DNA of 64,000 nucleotides from Actinomycetales bacterium SN12 (GTDB taxonomy: Bacteria > Actinomycetota > Actinomycetes > Actinomycetales > Microbacteriaceae): assembly GCA_002837415.1 (NCBI GenBank), contig PJCV01000007.1, forward strand, positions 86,191 through 150,190. The letters run 5' to 3'. Below, one piece after another: positions 48,063 through 56,823 of this stretch. The position numbers and the translations under genes were made by a program. Within the stretch, counting starts at the first letter, position 1, and the number at the start of each line of letters is the position of its first letter. The notes under the pieces are model-generated. The model was not told where the DNA came from, made no database searches, and worked only from the letters and a program-made list of their open reading frames with translations.

Positions 48063-49424
48063 ATGACCGACTACGCCGTCGTCAATCCGGCCACCGGCGA
48101 GACCCTCGCCAGCTACGACACCGCCACCGACGAGCAGATCGAGCAGGCCGTCGCGGCGGCCGCCTCGGCCGCGAAGGTCTGGGGCGCGACCGCTCCGGCC
48201 GACCGCGCCGCCGTGATCCGCCGCATCGCCGAGCTGCACCGCGAGCGCAAGGACGAGCTGGGCGCGATCATCGTGCGCGAGATGGGCAAGCCGATCGCCG
48301 CCGCGGTCGGCGAGGTCGAGTTCGCCGCCGACATCATCGAGTACTACGCCGACAACATCGACGTGATCACCGCCGACCAGCCGCTGCAGATCGTGGGCGA
48401 GGGCACCGCCGTGGTGCGGCGTGCTCCGCTGGGTGCCCTGCTGGGCATCATGCCGTGGAACTTCCCGGCGTACCAGGTGGCCCGCTTCGCGGCCCCGAAC
48501 CTGGCGATCGGCAACACGATCATCCTGAAGCACGCCCCGCAGTGCCCGGAGTCGGCTGCCGCGATCGAGGCCATCTACCGCGATGCCGGCCTGCCCGAGG
48601 GCGCATACGTGAACGTGTACGCCACCAACGACCAGGCGGCGACGATCATCGCCGACCCGCGCGTGCACGGCGTCTCGGTCACCGGATCCGAGCGCGCCGG
48701 TGCCGCTGTCGCCGAGGTCGCCGGCCGCAACCTCAAGAAGGTCGCGCTCGAGCTGGGCGGGTCCGACCCGTTCATCGTCCTCTCGACCGACGACCTCGAC
48801 TCGGTCGTGCAGCTCGCCGTCGACGCCCGCCTCGACAACAACGGGCAGTCGTGCAACGGCGCGAAGCGCTTCGTGATCGTCGACGAGCTGTACGAGGAGT
48901 TCACCTCGAAGTTCGTGGCGTCGCTTGCCGCCGTGTCCGCCGAGGACCCGACCCAGGAGGACACCGTGCTCGGCCCGCTGTCGTCGCTTGCCGCCGCCGA
49001 CCGCCTGCAGGAGCAGGTCGACACGGCCGTCGCGCAGGGGGCGACCGTGCTCACCGGCGGCGCCCGCGATGGGGCGTTCTTCGCGCCGACCGTGCTCGCC
49101 GACGTGACCCCCGAGATGGACGTGTACCGCGAGGAGCTCTTCGGCCCGGCCGCTGTCGTGTACCGCGTCGCTGACGAGGACGCCGCCGTCGAGCTCGCCA
49201 ACGACACGACGTTCGGCCTCGGCTCCTACCTGTTCACGACCGACGCCGACCAGGCCGAGCGCGTGGCGAACCGGATCGAGGCGGGCATGGTCTACGTGAA
49301 CACCGCCCTCGCCGACAGCCCGGAGCTGCCCTTCGGCGGCGTGAAGCGCAGCGGCACCTCGCGTGAGCTGGGCCTGCTGGCAGCCGACGAGTTCGTCAAC
49401 AAGAAGCTGATCCGCACGGCCTGA
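48063..49424 (+). CDS. second aldehyde dehydrogenase of the putrescine/GABA cluster
   Basis: The 453-residue enzyme resembles short succinate-semialdehyde dehydrogenases: IMPWNFPAYQVARFAAPNLA, VSVTGSERAGAAVAEVAG, ALELGGSDPFIVL and the catalytic cysteine in NNGQSCNGAKRF. A putrescine route needs two oxidations, 4-aminobutanal to GABA and succinate semialdehyde to succinate, so one of the two tandem enzymes may do the first; which does which cannot be told. GAGAGGAAC precedes the ATG. Confidence 0.88.
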   Translation: MTDYAVVNPATGETLASYDTATDEQIEQAVAAAASAAKVWGATAPADRAAVIRRIAELHRERKDELGAIIVREMGKPIAAAVGEVEFAADIIEYYADNIDVITADQPLQIVGEGTAVVRRAPLGALLGIMPWNFPAYQVARFAAPNLAIGNTIILKHAPQCPESAAAIEAIYRDAGLPEGAYVNVYATNDQAATIIADPRVHGVSVTGSERAGAAVAEVAGRNLKKVALELGGSDPFIVLSTDDLDSVVQLAVDARLDNNGQSCNGAKRFVIVDELYEEFTSKFVASLAAVSAEDPTQEDTVLGPLSSLAAADRLQEQVDTAVAQGATVLTGGARDGAFFAPTVLADVTPEMDVYREELFGPAAVVYRVADEDAAVELANDTTFGLGSYLFTTDADQAERVANRIEAGMVYVNTALADSPELPFGGVKRSGTSRELGLLAADEFVNKKLIRTA

Positions 49425-49485
49425 GCGGCCCGGGCCCGGGCATCCGGTGTCCAGCGCGCCGATGTCGGGCGCGCGAGCGAAGGTC

Positions 49486-49537
49486 AACACACGAGCGCAG
49501 GACGAGAACCCGAGTTCTCGTCCTGCGCTCGCGTGTT
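49486..49537. terminator. 24-bp hairpin after the aldehyde dehydrogenase cluster
   Basis: The arms 49486-49509 and 49514-49537 pair over 24 bases with one mismatch around a 4-base loop (core GAGCGCAGGACGAGAAC / GTTCTCGTCCTGCGCTC). A related sequence lies on the other side of poxB near 51455. Confidence 0.75.
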
Positions 49538-49574
49538 CTCCTACCTCGGGTGGGTCGCGCGGATGCTGAACCGG

Positions 49575-49622
49575 CGCCGGACTCGACCCGCGCCGGACTC
49601 GACCCGCGCCGGCCTCGACCAG
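49575..49622 (+). repeat. three tandem 16-bp repeats upstream of poxB
   Basis: Units start at 49575, 49591 and 49607 with consensus CGCCGGACTCGACCCG; the third has two changes. They lie 13 bases before the poxB -10 box and could hold a regulator or simply be slippage. Confidence 0.7.
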
Positions 49623-49634
49623 TGCCGGCGGGCG

Positions 49635-49640
49635 TAGGGT
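49635..49640 (+). promoter_or_regulatory. -10 box of a probable leaderless promoter for poxB
   Basis: TAGGGT ends exactly 6 nt before the ATG at 49647. Confidence 0.45.
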
Positions 49641-49646
49641 CGAGGC

Positions 49647-51371
49647 ATGGTCACCGTCGCTGAGAACATGGTCCGCACGCTGCGCGTCAACGGCATCGAC
49701 CGGGTGTACGGCCTCCCGGGCGACTCGCTGAACGGGTTCACCGATGCGCTGCGCAAAGACGGGACGATCCGCTGGGTGCATGTGCGACACGAGGAGTCCG
49801 CAGCCTTCGCCGCGGCGGCGGATGCCGCGCTCACCGGCGACCTCGCGGTGGTCGCCGGCTCCTGCGGCCCTGGCAACCTGCACCTGATCAACGGACTCTA
49901 CGACGCGAATCGCTCGCGTGTGCCGGTGCTCGCCATCGCCGCGCACATCCCCACGGTCGAGATCGGCACCGGGTACTTCCAGGAGACGCACCCGCAGGAG
50001 CTGTTCCGCGAGTCGAGCGTGTACGTCGAGTACGTCGCCGACCCGACGCAGATGCCGCGCCTGATGGAGATCGCGATGCGCGCTGCCATCGAGCAGCGAG
50101 GCGTCGCAGTTCTGGTGATCCCGGGAGATGTCGCACTCGCCGAGATCGCCGACGACCGCGCCGTCGTCATCCCCCGTGCGAACCCCGTGATCACGCCCAG
50201 CCCCGGCGAACTCGAGCAGGCGGCGACGCTGCTCAACGGCACGCGGAAGGTGACCATCCTCGCCGGCGCCGGAGTCGAAGGTGCGCACGACGAGGTCGTC
50301 GCGCTGGCCGACCGGCTCGCCGCCCCGATCGTGCACGCGCTGCGCGGCAAGGAGCACATCGAGTACGACAACCCCTTCGACGTCGGGATGACGGGGTTGC
50401 TCGGCTTCGCTTCCGGATTCCGCGCCATGGAAGGGGCCGAGGTGCTTCTCATTCTCGGTTCCGACTTCCCCTACACGCAGTTCTATCCCGAGAACGCGAA
50501 GACCATTCAGGTGGACATCCGCGGCTCGCAGCTCGGCCGGCGGCATCCACTCGATCTCGGCCTCGTCGGCGACGTGAAGGCGACAGTCGACGCGCTTCTG
50601 CCGCGACTGGCCGAGAAGAGCGACCGCTCGCACCTCGACGATGCCGTCGCGCACTACCGCAAGACGCGGGCGAAGCTGGATGAGCTCGCCGTGCCGGCTC
50701 GAGGGAAGGCGCCGATCCACCCGCAGTACCTCGCCCGGCTGATCGACGAGGCCGCGGCATCGGATGCCATCTTCACCGCGGATGTCGGATCCCCGACGGT
50801 CTGGGCCGCGCGCTACTTCTCGATGACCGAGCGGCGACGTCTGATCGGGTCGTTCACGCACGGGTCGATGGCCAACGCGGTGATGCACGCCATCGGCGCG
50901 CAGACGGCCCGGCCCGATCAGCAGGTGATCGCGCTCGCCGGCGACGGGGGACTGGCGATGATGCTCGGCGAGCTGATCACGATCACGCAGAACCGGCTGC
51001 CGGTGAAGGTGGTCGTGGTGAACAACTCGTCGCTGAACTTCGTCGAGCTCGAGATGAAGGCCGCCGGGTTCGTCACCTACGGCACCGACCTGAACAACCC
51101 CGACTTCGCCGCGATCGCGACGGCCCTCGGCATCTTCGCGCGCCGGGTCGAGCGGTCGGAGGATCTGCCGGATGCCGTGGCCGAGGTGCTCGCCCACGAT
51201 GGTCCCGCTCTGCTGGATGTCGTCACCGAGAGGCAGGAGCTCTCGATGCCGCCGTCGGTGAGCGCCGAGCAGGTGAAGGGCTTCGCCCTCTACGCGATCC
51301 GCACCGTGATGTCCGGCCGCGGCGACGAGCTGCTGGATCTCGCGAAGGCCAACTGGCGTCAGCTCTTCTGA
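49647..51371 (+). CDS. poxB: pyruvate dehydrogenase (quinone), PoxB
   Basis: The 574-residue thiamine diphosphate enzyme oxidatively decarboxylates pyruvate to acetate and CO2, passing electrons to quinone. Present are YGLPGDSLNGFTDAL, the activating Glu in VRHEESAAFAAAADA, the GSCGPGNLHLINGL motif and the ThDP-binding GDGGLAMMLGELITITQNRL...VVVNNSSL. The C-terminal region, used for membrane binding in E. coli PoxB, is present and ends FALYAIRTVMSGRGDELLDL. It is monocistronic. Confidence 0.92.
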   Translation: MVTVAENMVRTLRVNGIDRVYGLPGDSLNGFTDALRKDGTIRWVHVRHEESAAFAAAADAALTGDLAVVAGSCGPGNLHLINGLYDANRSRVPVLAIAAHIPTVEIGTGYFQETHPQELFRESSVYVEYVADPTQMPRLMEIAMRAAIEQRGVAVLVIPGDVALAEIADDRAVVIPRANPVITPSPGELEQAATLLNGTRKVTILAGAGVEGAHDEVVALADRLAAPIVHALRGKEHIEYDNPFDVGMTGLLGFASGFRAMEGAEVLLILGSDFPYTQFYPENAKTIQVDIRGSQLGRRHPLDLGLVGDVKATVDALLPRLAEKSDRSHLDDAVAHYRKTRAKLDELAVPARGKAPIHPQYLARLIDEAAASDAIFTADVGSPTVWAARYFSMTERRRLIGSFTHGSMANAVMHAIGAQTARPDQQVIALAGDGGLAMMLGELITITQNRLPVKVVVVNNSSLNFVELEMKAAGFVTYGTDLNNPDFAAIATALGIFARRVERSEDLPDAVAEVLAHDGPALLDVVTERQELSMPPSVSAEQVKGFALYAIRTVMSGRGDELLDLAKANWRQLF

Positions 51372-51417
51372 CGGTGCGCGCCGGCCCGCGCTGCGTCGGG
51401 CGGCTTGTCCGCGCGAG

Positions 51418-51485
51418 CGTAGGCGAACAGGCGGAGGTAGGAGAGAACTCGGGCGTTTCGTCCTGCGCTCGCGCGTTCGCCTACG
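51418..51485. repeat. inverted repeat between poxB and the TPR-like gene
   Basis: CGTAGGCGAAC (51418-51428) pairs with GTTCGCCTACG (51475-51485). The segment TTTCGTCCTGCGCTCGCG (51456-51473) inside it nearly repeats TCTCGTCCTGCGCTCGCG of the hairpin before poxB. It lies between convergent genes and may terminate both. Confidence 0.6.
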
Positions 51486-51548
51486 TCGGATGAGTCGGGG
51501 CGAGGCCGACCCCGGATGCCGAAGCCCCGCGCCAGAGCTCCCTGCGAC

Positions 51549-54344
51549 CTACTCGTCCAGCAGCGCGCGCACCTGCGCGGCGTCGCCGGTGCGGCCGAGC
51601 TTCTCGAGAACGTCGCCGAGCTCGAGGGCCGCGACCTGGCGCAGCTGCGGGAACCCCGTTGCGCGGTCCAGCACGCTGCCGTACAGCGGCACGGCGTCGT
51701 CGAGGCGATCGGCGCCGGCGAGCGTGCGGGCGGCGAACAGCTCCGAACCGCCAGCCGATCCGGCATCCCCGATCGCCGCGAAGCCGTCGGCCGCGGTGAG
51801 CAGCGCGGCGATCGCCTCGTCGATGCGGTCGAACTCGATCAGCGCACGTCCGCGCGAGTCGGTCACGTCGGCAATCAGCCAGTCCGCCTCGTGCTCGACC
51901 GCGAGGGCGCGCACCTCGTCGAACAGCTCGAAAGCGCGCTCGTCGCGCACGCCGCCGTACGACTGACCGAGGTTGTGCAGCACCTCGACGATCGCGCCGA
52001 CCGCGTCCGTGGGGCGCACCAGCTCGGCCGCCTGCTCGAGCAGCCGGCGCGCGTCGGAGTGCTCGCCGAAGCGCGCGAGGATCTTCGCCTGCTCGGTGAG
52101 CACGAGTGCCTGTTCGGCGGGCTCCTCCGCCTCGGCATGCAGCTCGGCCGCGTAGCCGTAAGCGCTTATCGCCTGGCCGTACTCCTCAGCGGCGGCGAGA
52201 GCGCGACCCAGCACACTCGCCGTCATCGCCCGCGACGCGGCCGACGCTCCGCTGCTCTCCTCGCGCTGCAGCACGTCGCCGAGCAGCTCGGCGGCCTCGG
52301 CCGCATGGCCCGCCGCAAGCATCGCCCGACCGAGCCGGAACTCCGCGCCGCTCACATCGCCGTCACGCTCGCGCATCAGGCGGATGCCCGCACGGTAGCG
52401 CGGCACGGCCTGATTGGGGTGCCCGGCGTCGTCCCACAGTGCGCCGGCGAGCATCTGCGCCTCGGCCAGAGCGCTGACCGCGCCGAGGGAGGTCAGGATG
52501 CCCGCGGCGACGTCCGCGTCGACGGCACCCTCCTCGAGCCGACCGGCCCCGCCGTGCAGCCGAGCCCGCACCTCGAGCAGGCGCGCCCGCTGGCCGGGGT
52601 CGAGGTCCTCGTCGGCCAGCAGCGACTCCAGCAGCTCCTGAGCCTGCTCGATCTCGCCCTGGGCCACGCATGACATGGCGCGCAGCATCCTGCTCGCCGC
52701 GACCAGCCGTGCGTCGCCGGCCTCGGCGAAGCACACCGCCGCGTGCTCGGTGAGCTCAGCGGCGCCGACCGGGTCGTCACCTCGCAACCGCAGCGAAGCC
52801 AGGGTCAGCGCGACGTCGCCGCGCGACCAGGAGGGCAGGCCGGCGGCATCCGCCCACTCCTGCTCGAGCGCCGCGTGATCGCCGACGTCGCCGCGTCCGT
52901 ACAGTGCGAGCCCGCGGCGCGCCTCCAGCTCGGCCTGCTCCGGGCGTCCGGCTTCTCGCAGCGCCGCACCGCGCAGCGGCAGCAGCGCCTCGGCCGCGGT
53001 CCATTCCGCGAGCGACGTGTGCGCGCCGATGCGCAGACCCAGCAGCCGCGCCCGCTTCTCGGCATCCGGGAGCTCTCCGACGCGGTCGGCGGCGGCCAGC
53101 GCATCACGCTCCGAGCCGTAGCCGGCCAGGGCAACAGCCCGCTCGTACCAGCCCTCGGCATCCTGCGGCTGGGCCGACGGCGTCTCGACCGCGAACGCAT
53201 CCGAGCGGATGGGAACGTCCCAGCGTGCGCCCGCCAGTGCGTGCATGCGGGCGCGGCGCTGCGCGTGCCAGTCCGACCCGTCACGCTCGTCGAACTCGTC
53301 GCCGATGCGGTCGGCCGCGGCGCTCGCCGCAGCTGCCAGGGCGGATGCCGTCCACCCGCCCTCGCGATCGCCGAAGAGCGACTCGAGGCCGGCGGCGTCG
53401 GCGCCGCGCACCGTGGCCTCGCCGTGACCGACCGCCGCGACGCGGTCGAGGGCGAAGGCGATGGCCGAGAGCATCGCGAAGTGCCCGTCGACGTTCAGCG
53501 GGTCGTGCGCCAGCCACGGCAGGTGGCGCTCGACCAGAGACAGCGCCCGTGCCTCGTTGCCCGTGACCGCGGCGAACACGAGGTTGTTCGCGACGATGCC
53601 GAGGTTGTCGGGGTTGTCCTTCGCCAGCCGGTAGCTGCGCAGATGCGCCGACCTGGCGTCGTCGAGACGGCCGGTGCGCAGATAGGGCAGAAGCACGCGC
53701 GACAGGGCGTGCTCGGGTTCCTCGCCGCACGAGAAGCCGCCCTCGATCATCTCCTCGACCAGGCGGATGGCCTGCTCGTCTCGCTCGGTCGCGGCGAAGA
53801 ACCCGGCGTTCTGGCTGCGTCCGCAGGCATCGCAGTGGCTGTAGTCGTCGCGAGGCGTCGTCTCGAGCAGGCCGCGCAGCCGCTCGGCCTCGTCGATGCG
53901 ACCGGTGGCCCACGCGTCCTCGAAGCGGGCGGTGAGCACCCCGCTCATGCCGATCCCGGCGCGGCGGTAGTGCGCCTCCATGTCATCGAGCACGCCGGCG
54001 ATCTGCTCGCTCGAGAACGCGGGCGAGGCGCGCAGCGTCGCTGCCATCCACTTGAACTGCCACATCAGGTCAGCGGCCCCGTTGTCGATGTCGAGCGGGA
54101 AGCGCTGCGGATCGGCATCGTGGTGAGCGAGGCACCAGGCGAACGAGTTCAGCATCACGTCGGTGAGACCGCCCATGTTCGCCGAAGCCGTCTGGCGCAT
54201 GCGCGCCTGGTACTCGAGCTGCTCGTCGCCGAGCTCCTGCGCGAGGGCCACCGCCTCGGCGGTCAGGGCCTGCTCGTGCGGACCCCAGGGTGTGCTGTCG
54301 ATCTCGTCGAGGAGCTGCTGGAATCGCGTCGTCGGGTCGGTCAT
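51549..54344 (-). CDS. large TPR-like helical protein paired with an HSP90 homologue
   Basis: The 931-residue protein is almost wholly alpha-helical with repeated TPR-like helix pairs, clearest in the C-terminal half (for example ALLEVRARLHGGAGRLEEGA-like units, AVPRYRAGIRLMRERDGDVS, AISAYGYAAELHAEAEEPAE, AFELFDEVRALAVEHEADWL). Near the N-terminus is a possible metal site, HCDACGRSQ (Cys171, Cys174) with another Cys at 206 (FSCGEE). No enzyme domain is recognised. Its ATG overlaps the HSP90-like stop by one base, implying co-translation. A co-chaperone or client-adaptor role is inference, by analogy with eukaryotic TPR partners of Hsp90. Confidence 0.85.
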   Translation of the reverse strand: MTDPTTRFQQLLDEIDSTPWGPHEQALTAEAVALAQELGDEQLEYQARMRQTASANMGGLTDVMLNSFAWCLAHHDADPQRFPLDIDNGAADLMWQFKWMAATLRASPAFSSEQIAGVLDDMEAHYRRAGIGMSGVLTARFEDAWATGRIDEAERLRGLLETTPRDDYSHCDACGRSQNAGFFAATERDEQAIRLVEEMIEGGFSCGEEPEHALSRVLLPYLRTGRLDDARSAHLRSYRLAKDNPDNLGIVANNLVFAAVTGNEARALSLVERHLPWLAHDPLNVDGHFAMLSAIAFALDRVAAVGHGEATVRGADAAGLESLFGDREGGWTASALAAAASAAADRIGDEFDERDGSDWHAQRRARMHALAGARWDVPIRSDAFAVETPSAQPQDAEGWYERAVALAGYGSERDALAAADRVGELPDAEKRARLLGLRIGAHTSLAEWTAAEALLPLRGAALREAGRPEQAELEARRGLALYGRGDVGDHAALEQEWADAAGLPSWSRGDVALTLASLRLRGDDPVGAAELTEHAAVCFAEAGDARLVAASRMLRAMSCVAQGEIEQAQELLESLLADEDLDPGQRARLLEVRARLHGGAGRLEEGAVDADVAAGILTSLGAVSALAEAQMLAGALWDDAGHPNQAVPRYRAGIRLMRERDGDVSGAEFRLGRAMLAAGHAAEAAELLGDVLQREESSGASAASRAMTASVLGRALAAAEEYGQAISAYGYAAELHAEAEEPAEQALVLTEQAKILARFGEHSDARRLLEQAAELVRPTDAVGAIVEVLHNLGQSYGGVRDERAFELFDEVRALAVEHEADWLIADVTDSRGRALIEFDRIDEAIAALLTAADGFAAIGDAGSAGGSELFAARTLAGADRLDDAVPLYGSVLDRATGFPQLRQVAALELGDVLEKLGRTGDAAQVRALLDE

Positions 54345-56188
54345 CAGGGCTCCTCGGTGAAGGGGTCGGGCAGGTCGAGCCCGTCGAAGGGGAAGTCGTC
54401 GCGCACCCCCGCCGACAGGGCGACGAGATCGGTGAGGGCGGTGGTCATCAGCGACCGGTTGGCATCGGTGAGCGGATGGTGGCCGGCGAGCAGCGCCTGG
54501 ATGTACAGCAGCTGCACCGTGCGCCCGAACACGGCGTCGTCGTCGACCCCGGCGAGGGTGCGCACCACGCGGTTCGACCAGTTCAGGCACAGCCGCGCGC
54601 GCTGGTCGTCGTCGGTCGCGCCGCCCATCGTGTCGTCGATTCGCGACAGCACGCCGCCCCACAGACCGTCGGCGATGCCCTTGGTGCGGCCGCGGTCGAT
54701 CGCGCGCAGCACGCGCGGGTCGGCGACGTACAGTCCGCTGAGATCCGCCCGGTCGATCGCGCGGACGATCACCGCGCATCCGGATGCGGCGAGCACGGCG
54801 CCCGCGCGCGCCTCCAGCGCGATGGCGGCCTCGCGGTCGTCGAGTGGCGGCGGGTCGAGCCGGTCCAGCTCGCCGGTCACGTCGATCTGCTCGACCGTGA
54901 CGTCCGGGAACAGCGCGGGAAGCTCGGCGACGAGGTCGGCGTCGTACAGGTACCCGCCGTTGACGAGCACCTCGGATGCCGGGATGATCCCCGCCACCTG
55001 GCGGAACTCGTCCACCGTGCGGGCATAGCGGATGTGCCGGTGCTGCTCGACGAGATCGCCGATGCGCACGCTGCCGTGGTTGGTCTCGACGGTCAGCCAG
55101 CGGGTGATGAAGCGCGCGAGCTCGTCGTCATGGCGCACGAGCGACTTCAGACCCAGCTCGTGCACCGCGACGAACTGGGTGAGCAGGTGCGGAGCCGTGA
55201 GCCCGAGTTCGAGCACCCAGCGGCGGATGCCCGCACCGAGCTGCTCCCGCACGTGCTCGAGAGCGGTGTCCTCGACGAGGGACTCGCGGCTGGCGGTGGG
55301 GGAGAGACCCGTCGAGTCGACGACCGCGCGCACGAAGAACGCCCAGTCGGGCAGCACCTCCGCCGAGCGCTCGGCCAGCAGCATCCGGCCGAGGTACGTG
55401 CGCGTCGCCTGTCGCAGGTTGGGCGGCGGAGCGAAGGGGAGCACGTAGGCGAGGCCGCGGGTGCCGGTGGCGGGCTCCGAGATCTCGATGACGTCCATCG
55501 GGGTCGCGCCGATGAGGTCGCGACCGTACGCGAGGGCCGCGTCCGCGTCGCCCTCGCCGAGGAACGGCGCGGGGCGGGTCACGTCGACGTCGCCGCCTGG
55601 CATCCCGATCGTGACCCGCACGGGCAGGAACTCGCCGAAGTCCCGCGCGAGCTGCCGGACCGCGGCGGGACGCAGCAGGTCGGCGTGCTCGAAGCGCGGG
55701 GTGAGATGCACGCTGGTGCCGATCGGCACCTCCTCATCGAGTTCGACGACCTGGAAGGTGCCGTCGGAGCTGCCGGTCCACTCCACGCCGGCACCGCCGC
55801 GCGCGCTGCGGGAGCGGATGACGATGCTATCCGAGACCATGAAGCAGCTCAGCAGCCCGATGCCGAACTGCCCGAGGTAGTCGCTGCGGGGCATGTCGAA
55901 GATGTCGCGCTTCGAGCTGCGACCCACGGTCGCGAGCAGATCCGCGACCTCGGTCGCGGTCAGGCCGACGCCGTCGTCGCGCAGCACGAACTCGCCGCCG
56001 TCGTCGGTGAGCGGCGTGATCCGGATGCCCGTGCCGCCGCCGTCCACCTCGGAGCGGGCGGCGATGGCATCCCGCGCGTTCTGGAGCAGCTCGCGCAGGT
56101 ACACGCGAGGGCCGGAGTAGATGTGCCGGCTCAGCAGGTCGACGACTCCCCGAAGATCCACCTGGAACTGCTGCACATCCGCGCCCAC
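54344..56188 (-). CDS. HSP90-family ATPase (HtpG-like)
   Basis: The 614-residue protein has the GHKL ATPase domain of Hsp90: Glu33 and Asn37 in YLRELLQNARDAI, Asp71-Asp72-Gly in LRDDGVGL, and GQFGIGLLSCFM (106-117). The middle domain keeps the conserved Arg301 in SPTASRESLVED, matching the catalytic arginine of HtpG, and a dimerisation-like C-terminal region follows. It is a diverged relative of HtpG, not the canonical one. The C-terminus is acidic (DLPDPFTEEP). GTG at 56188 has GAGGGG upstream. It is the first gene of a two-gene operon with the TPR-like protein. Confidence 0.9.
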   Translation of the reverse strand: MGADVQQFQVDLRGVVDLLSRHIYSGPRVYLRELLQNARDAIAARSEVDGGGTGIRITPLTDDGGEFVLRDDGVGLTATEVADLLATVGRSSKRDIFDMPRSDYLGQFGIGLLSCFMVSDSIVIRSRSARGGAGVEWTGSSDGTFQVVELDEEVPIGTSVHLTPRFEHADLLRPAAVRQLARDFGEFLPVRVTIGMPGGDVDVTRPAPFLGEGDADAALAYGRDLIGATPMDVIEISEPATGTRGLAYVLPFAPPPNLRQATRTYLGRMLLAERSAEVLPDWAFFVRAVVDSTGLSPTASRESLVEDTALEHVREQLGAGIRRWVLELGLTAPHLLTQFVAVHELGLKSLVRHDDELARFITRWLTVETNHGSVRIGDLVEQHRHIRYARTVDEFRQVAGIIPASEVLVNGGYLYDADLVAELPALFPDVTVEQIDVTGELDRLDPPPLDDREAAIALEARAGAVLAASGCAVIVRAIDRADLSGLYVADPRVLRAIDRGRTKGIADGLWGGVLSRIDDTMGGATDDDQRARLCLNWSNRVVRTLAGVDDDAVFGRTVQLLYIQALLAGHHPLTDANRSLMTTALTDLVALSAGVRDDFPFDGLDLPDPFTEEP

Positions 56189-56280
56189 TGGGCCCCTCTC
56201 GTCACCGGCTCTGCGCCGGTCGCGACCGGCTCCTCCCAGTCTGCCCGACGCTCGCGACTCACGCGGGCGTCAGCGGCGGT

Positions 56281-56309
56281 TCGGCCGACGGTTCCGGATG
56301 CCGTACACT
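56281..56309 (+). promoter_or_regulatory. possible tRNA-Trp/secE promoter
   Basis: TACACT at 56304-56309 is a good -10; a weak -35, TCGGCC, lies 17 bases upstream. It would transcribe the tRNA gene and possibly secE-nusG. Confidence 0.35.
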
Positions 56310-56387
56310 TGAGGGGCAGTTGTCTGCATCCTTCACCGTGCCTCAGGGTCGCGGCGGGGAGGTGGACCCAGAGGCCGGTCGGTCTCT

Positions 56388-56460
<73 letters not shown>

Positions 56461-56496
56461 CGCGTCAGCGCATGCTGACTCACGAAAGGTACGTGC

Positions 56497-56766
56497 ATGG
56501 ACCAGGACGACGTTCGCGGCGACATCGCCGCCTCGGGCACCTACGCCCTGCGCGACAGCAAGCTCGGCTTCTTCGGACGCATCGCCCTGTTCTTCCGCCA
56601 GGTCATCAGCGAACTTCGCAAGGTCGTCACGCCGACCCGCAAGGAACTCATCAAGTTCACCACTGTGGTGTTCGTCTTCGTGCTGATCGTCATGGGTCTG
56701 GTCTACGGACTCGACTGGCTCTTCGGAACCGGCGCGCACTACGTCTTCGGAGTCCCGCTGAGCTGA
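56497..56766 (+). CDS. secE: preprotein translocase subunit SecE
   Basis: The 89-residue protein has the SecE amphipathic helix and conserved KVVTPTRKELIKFT, followed by one membrane span (TTVVFVFVLIVMGLVYGLDW). It clamps SecY in the translocon. GAAAGG precedes the ATG. nusG follows after 57 bases. Confidence 0.96.
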   Translation: MDQDDVRGDIAASGTYALRDSKLGFFGRIALFFRQVISELRKVVTPTRKELIKFTTVVFVFVLIVMGLVYGLDWLFGTGAHYVFGVPLS

Positions 56767-56823
56767 TGAGCCCACTTCGACGGTCCGTCCCGCGGGTCGT
56801 CGCAGCGATTGGAAAGAAGCAAA

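Noticed and set aside
46317..51197. A 1626-codon open frame on the minus strand across the two aldehyde dehydrogenases and poxB
   Set aside because: It is antisense to three clearly conserved genes; long antisense frames arise from the third-position GC bias, and its translation is low-complexity with no domain.
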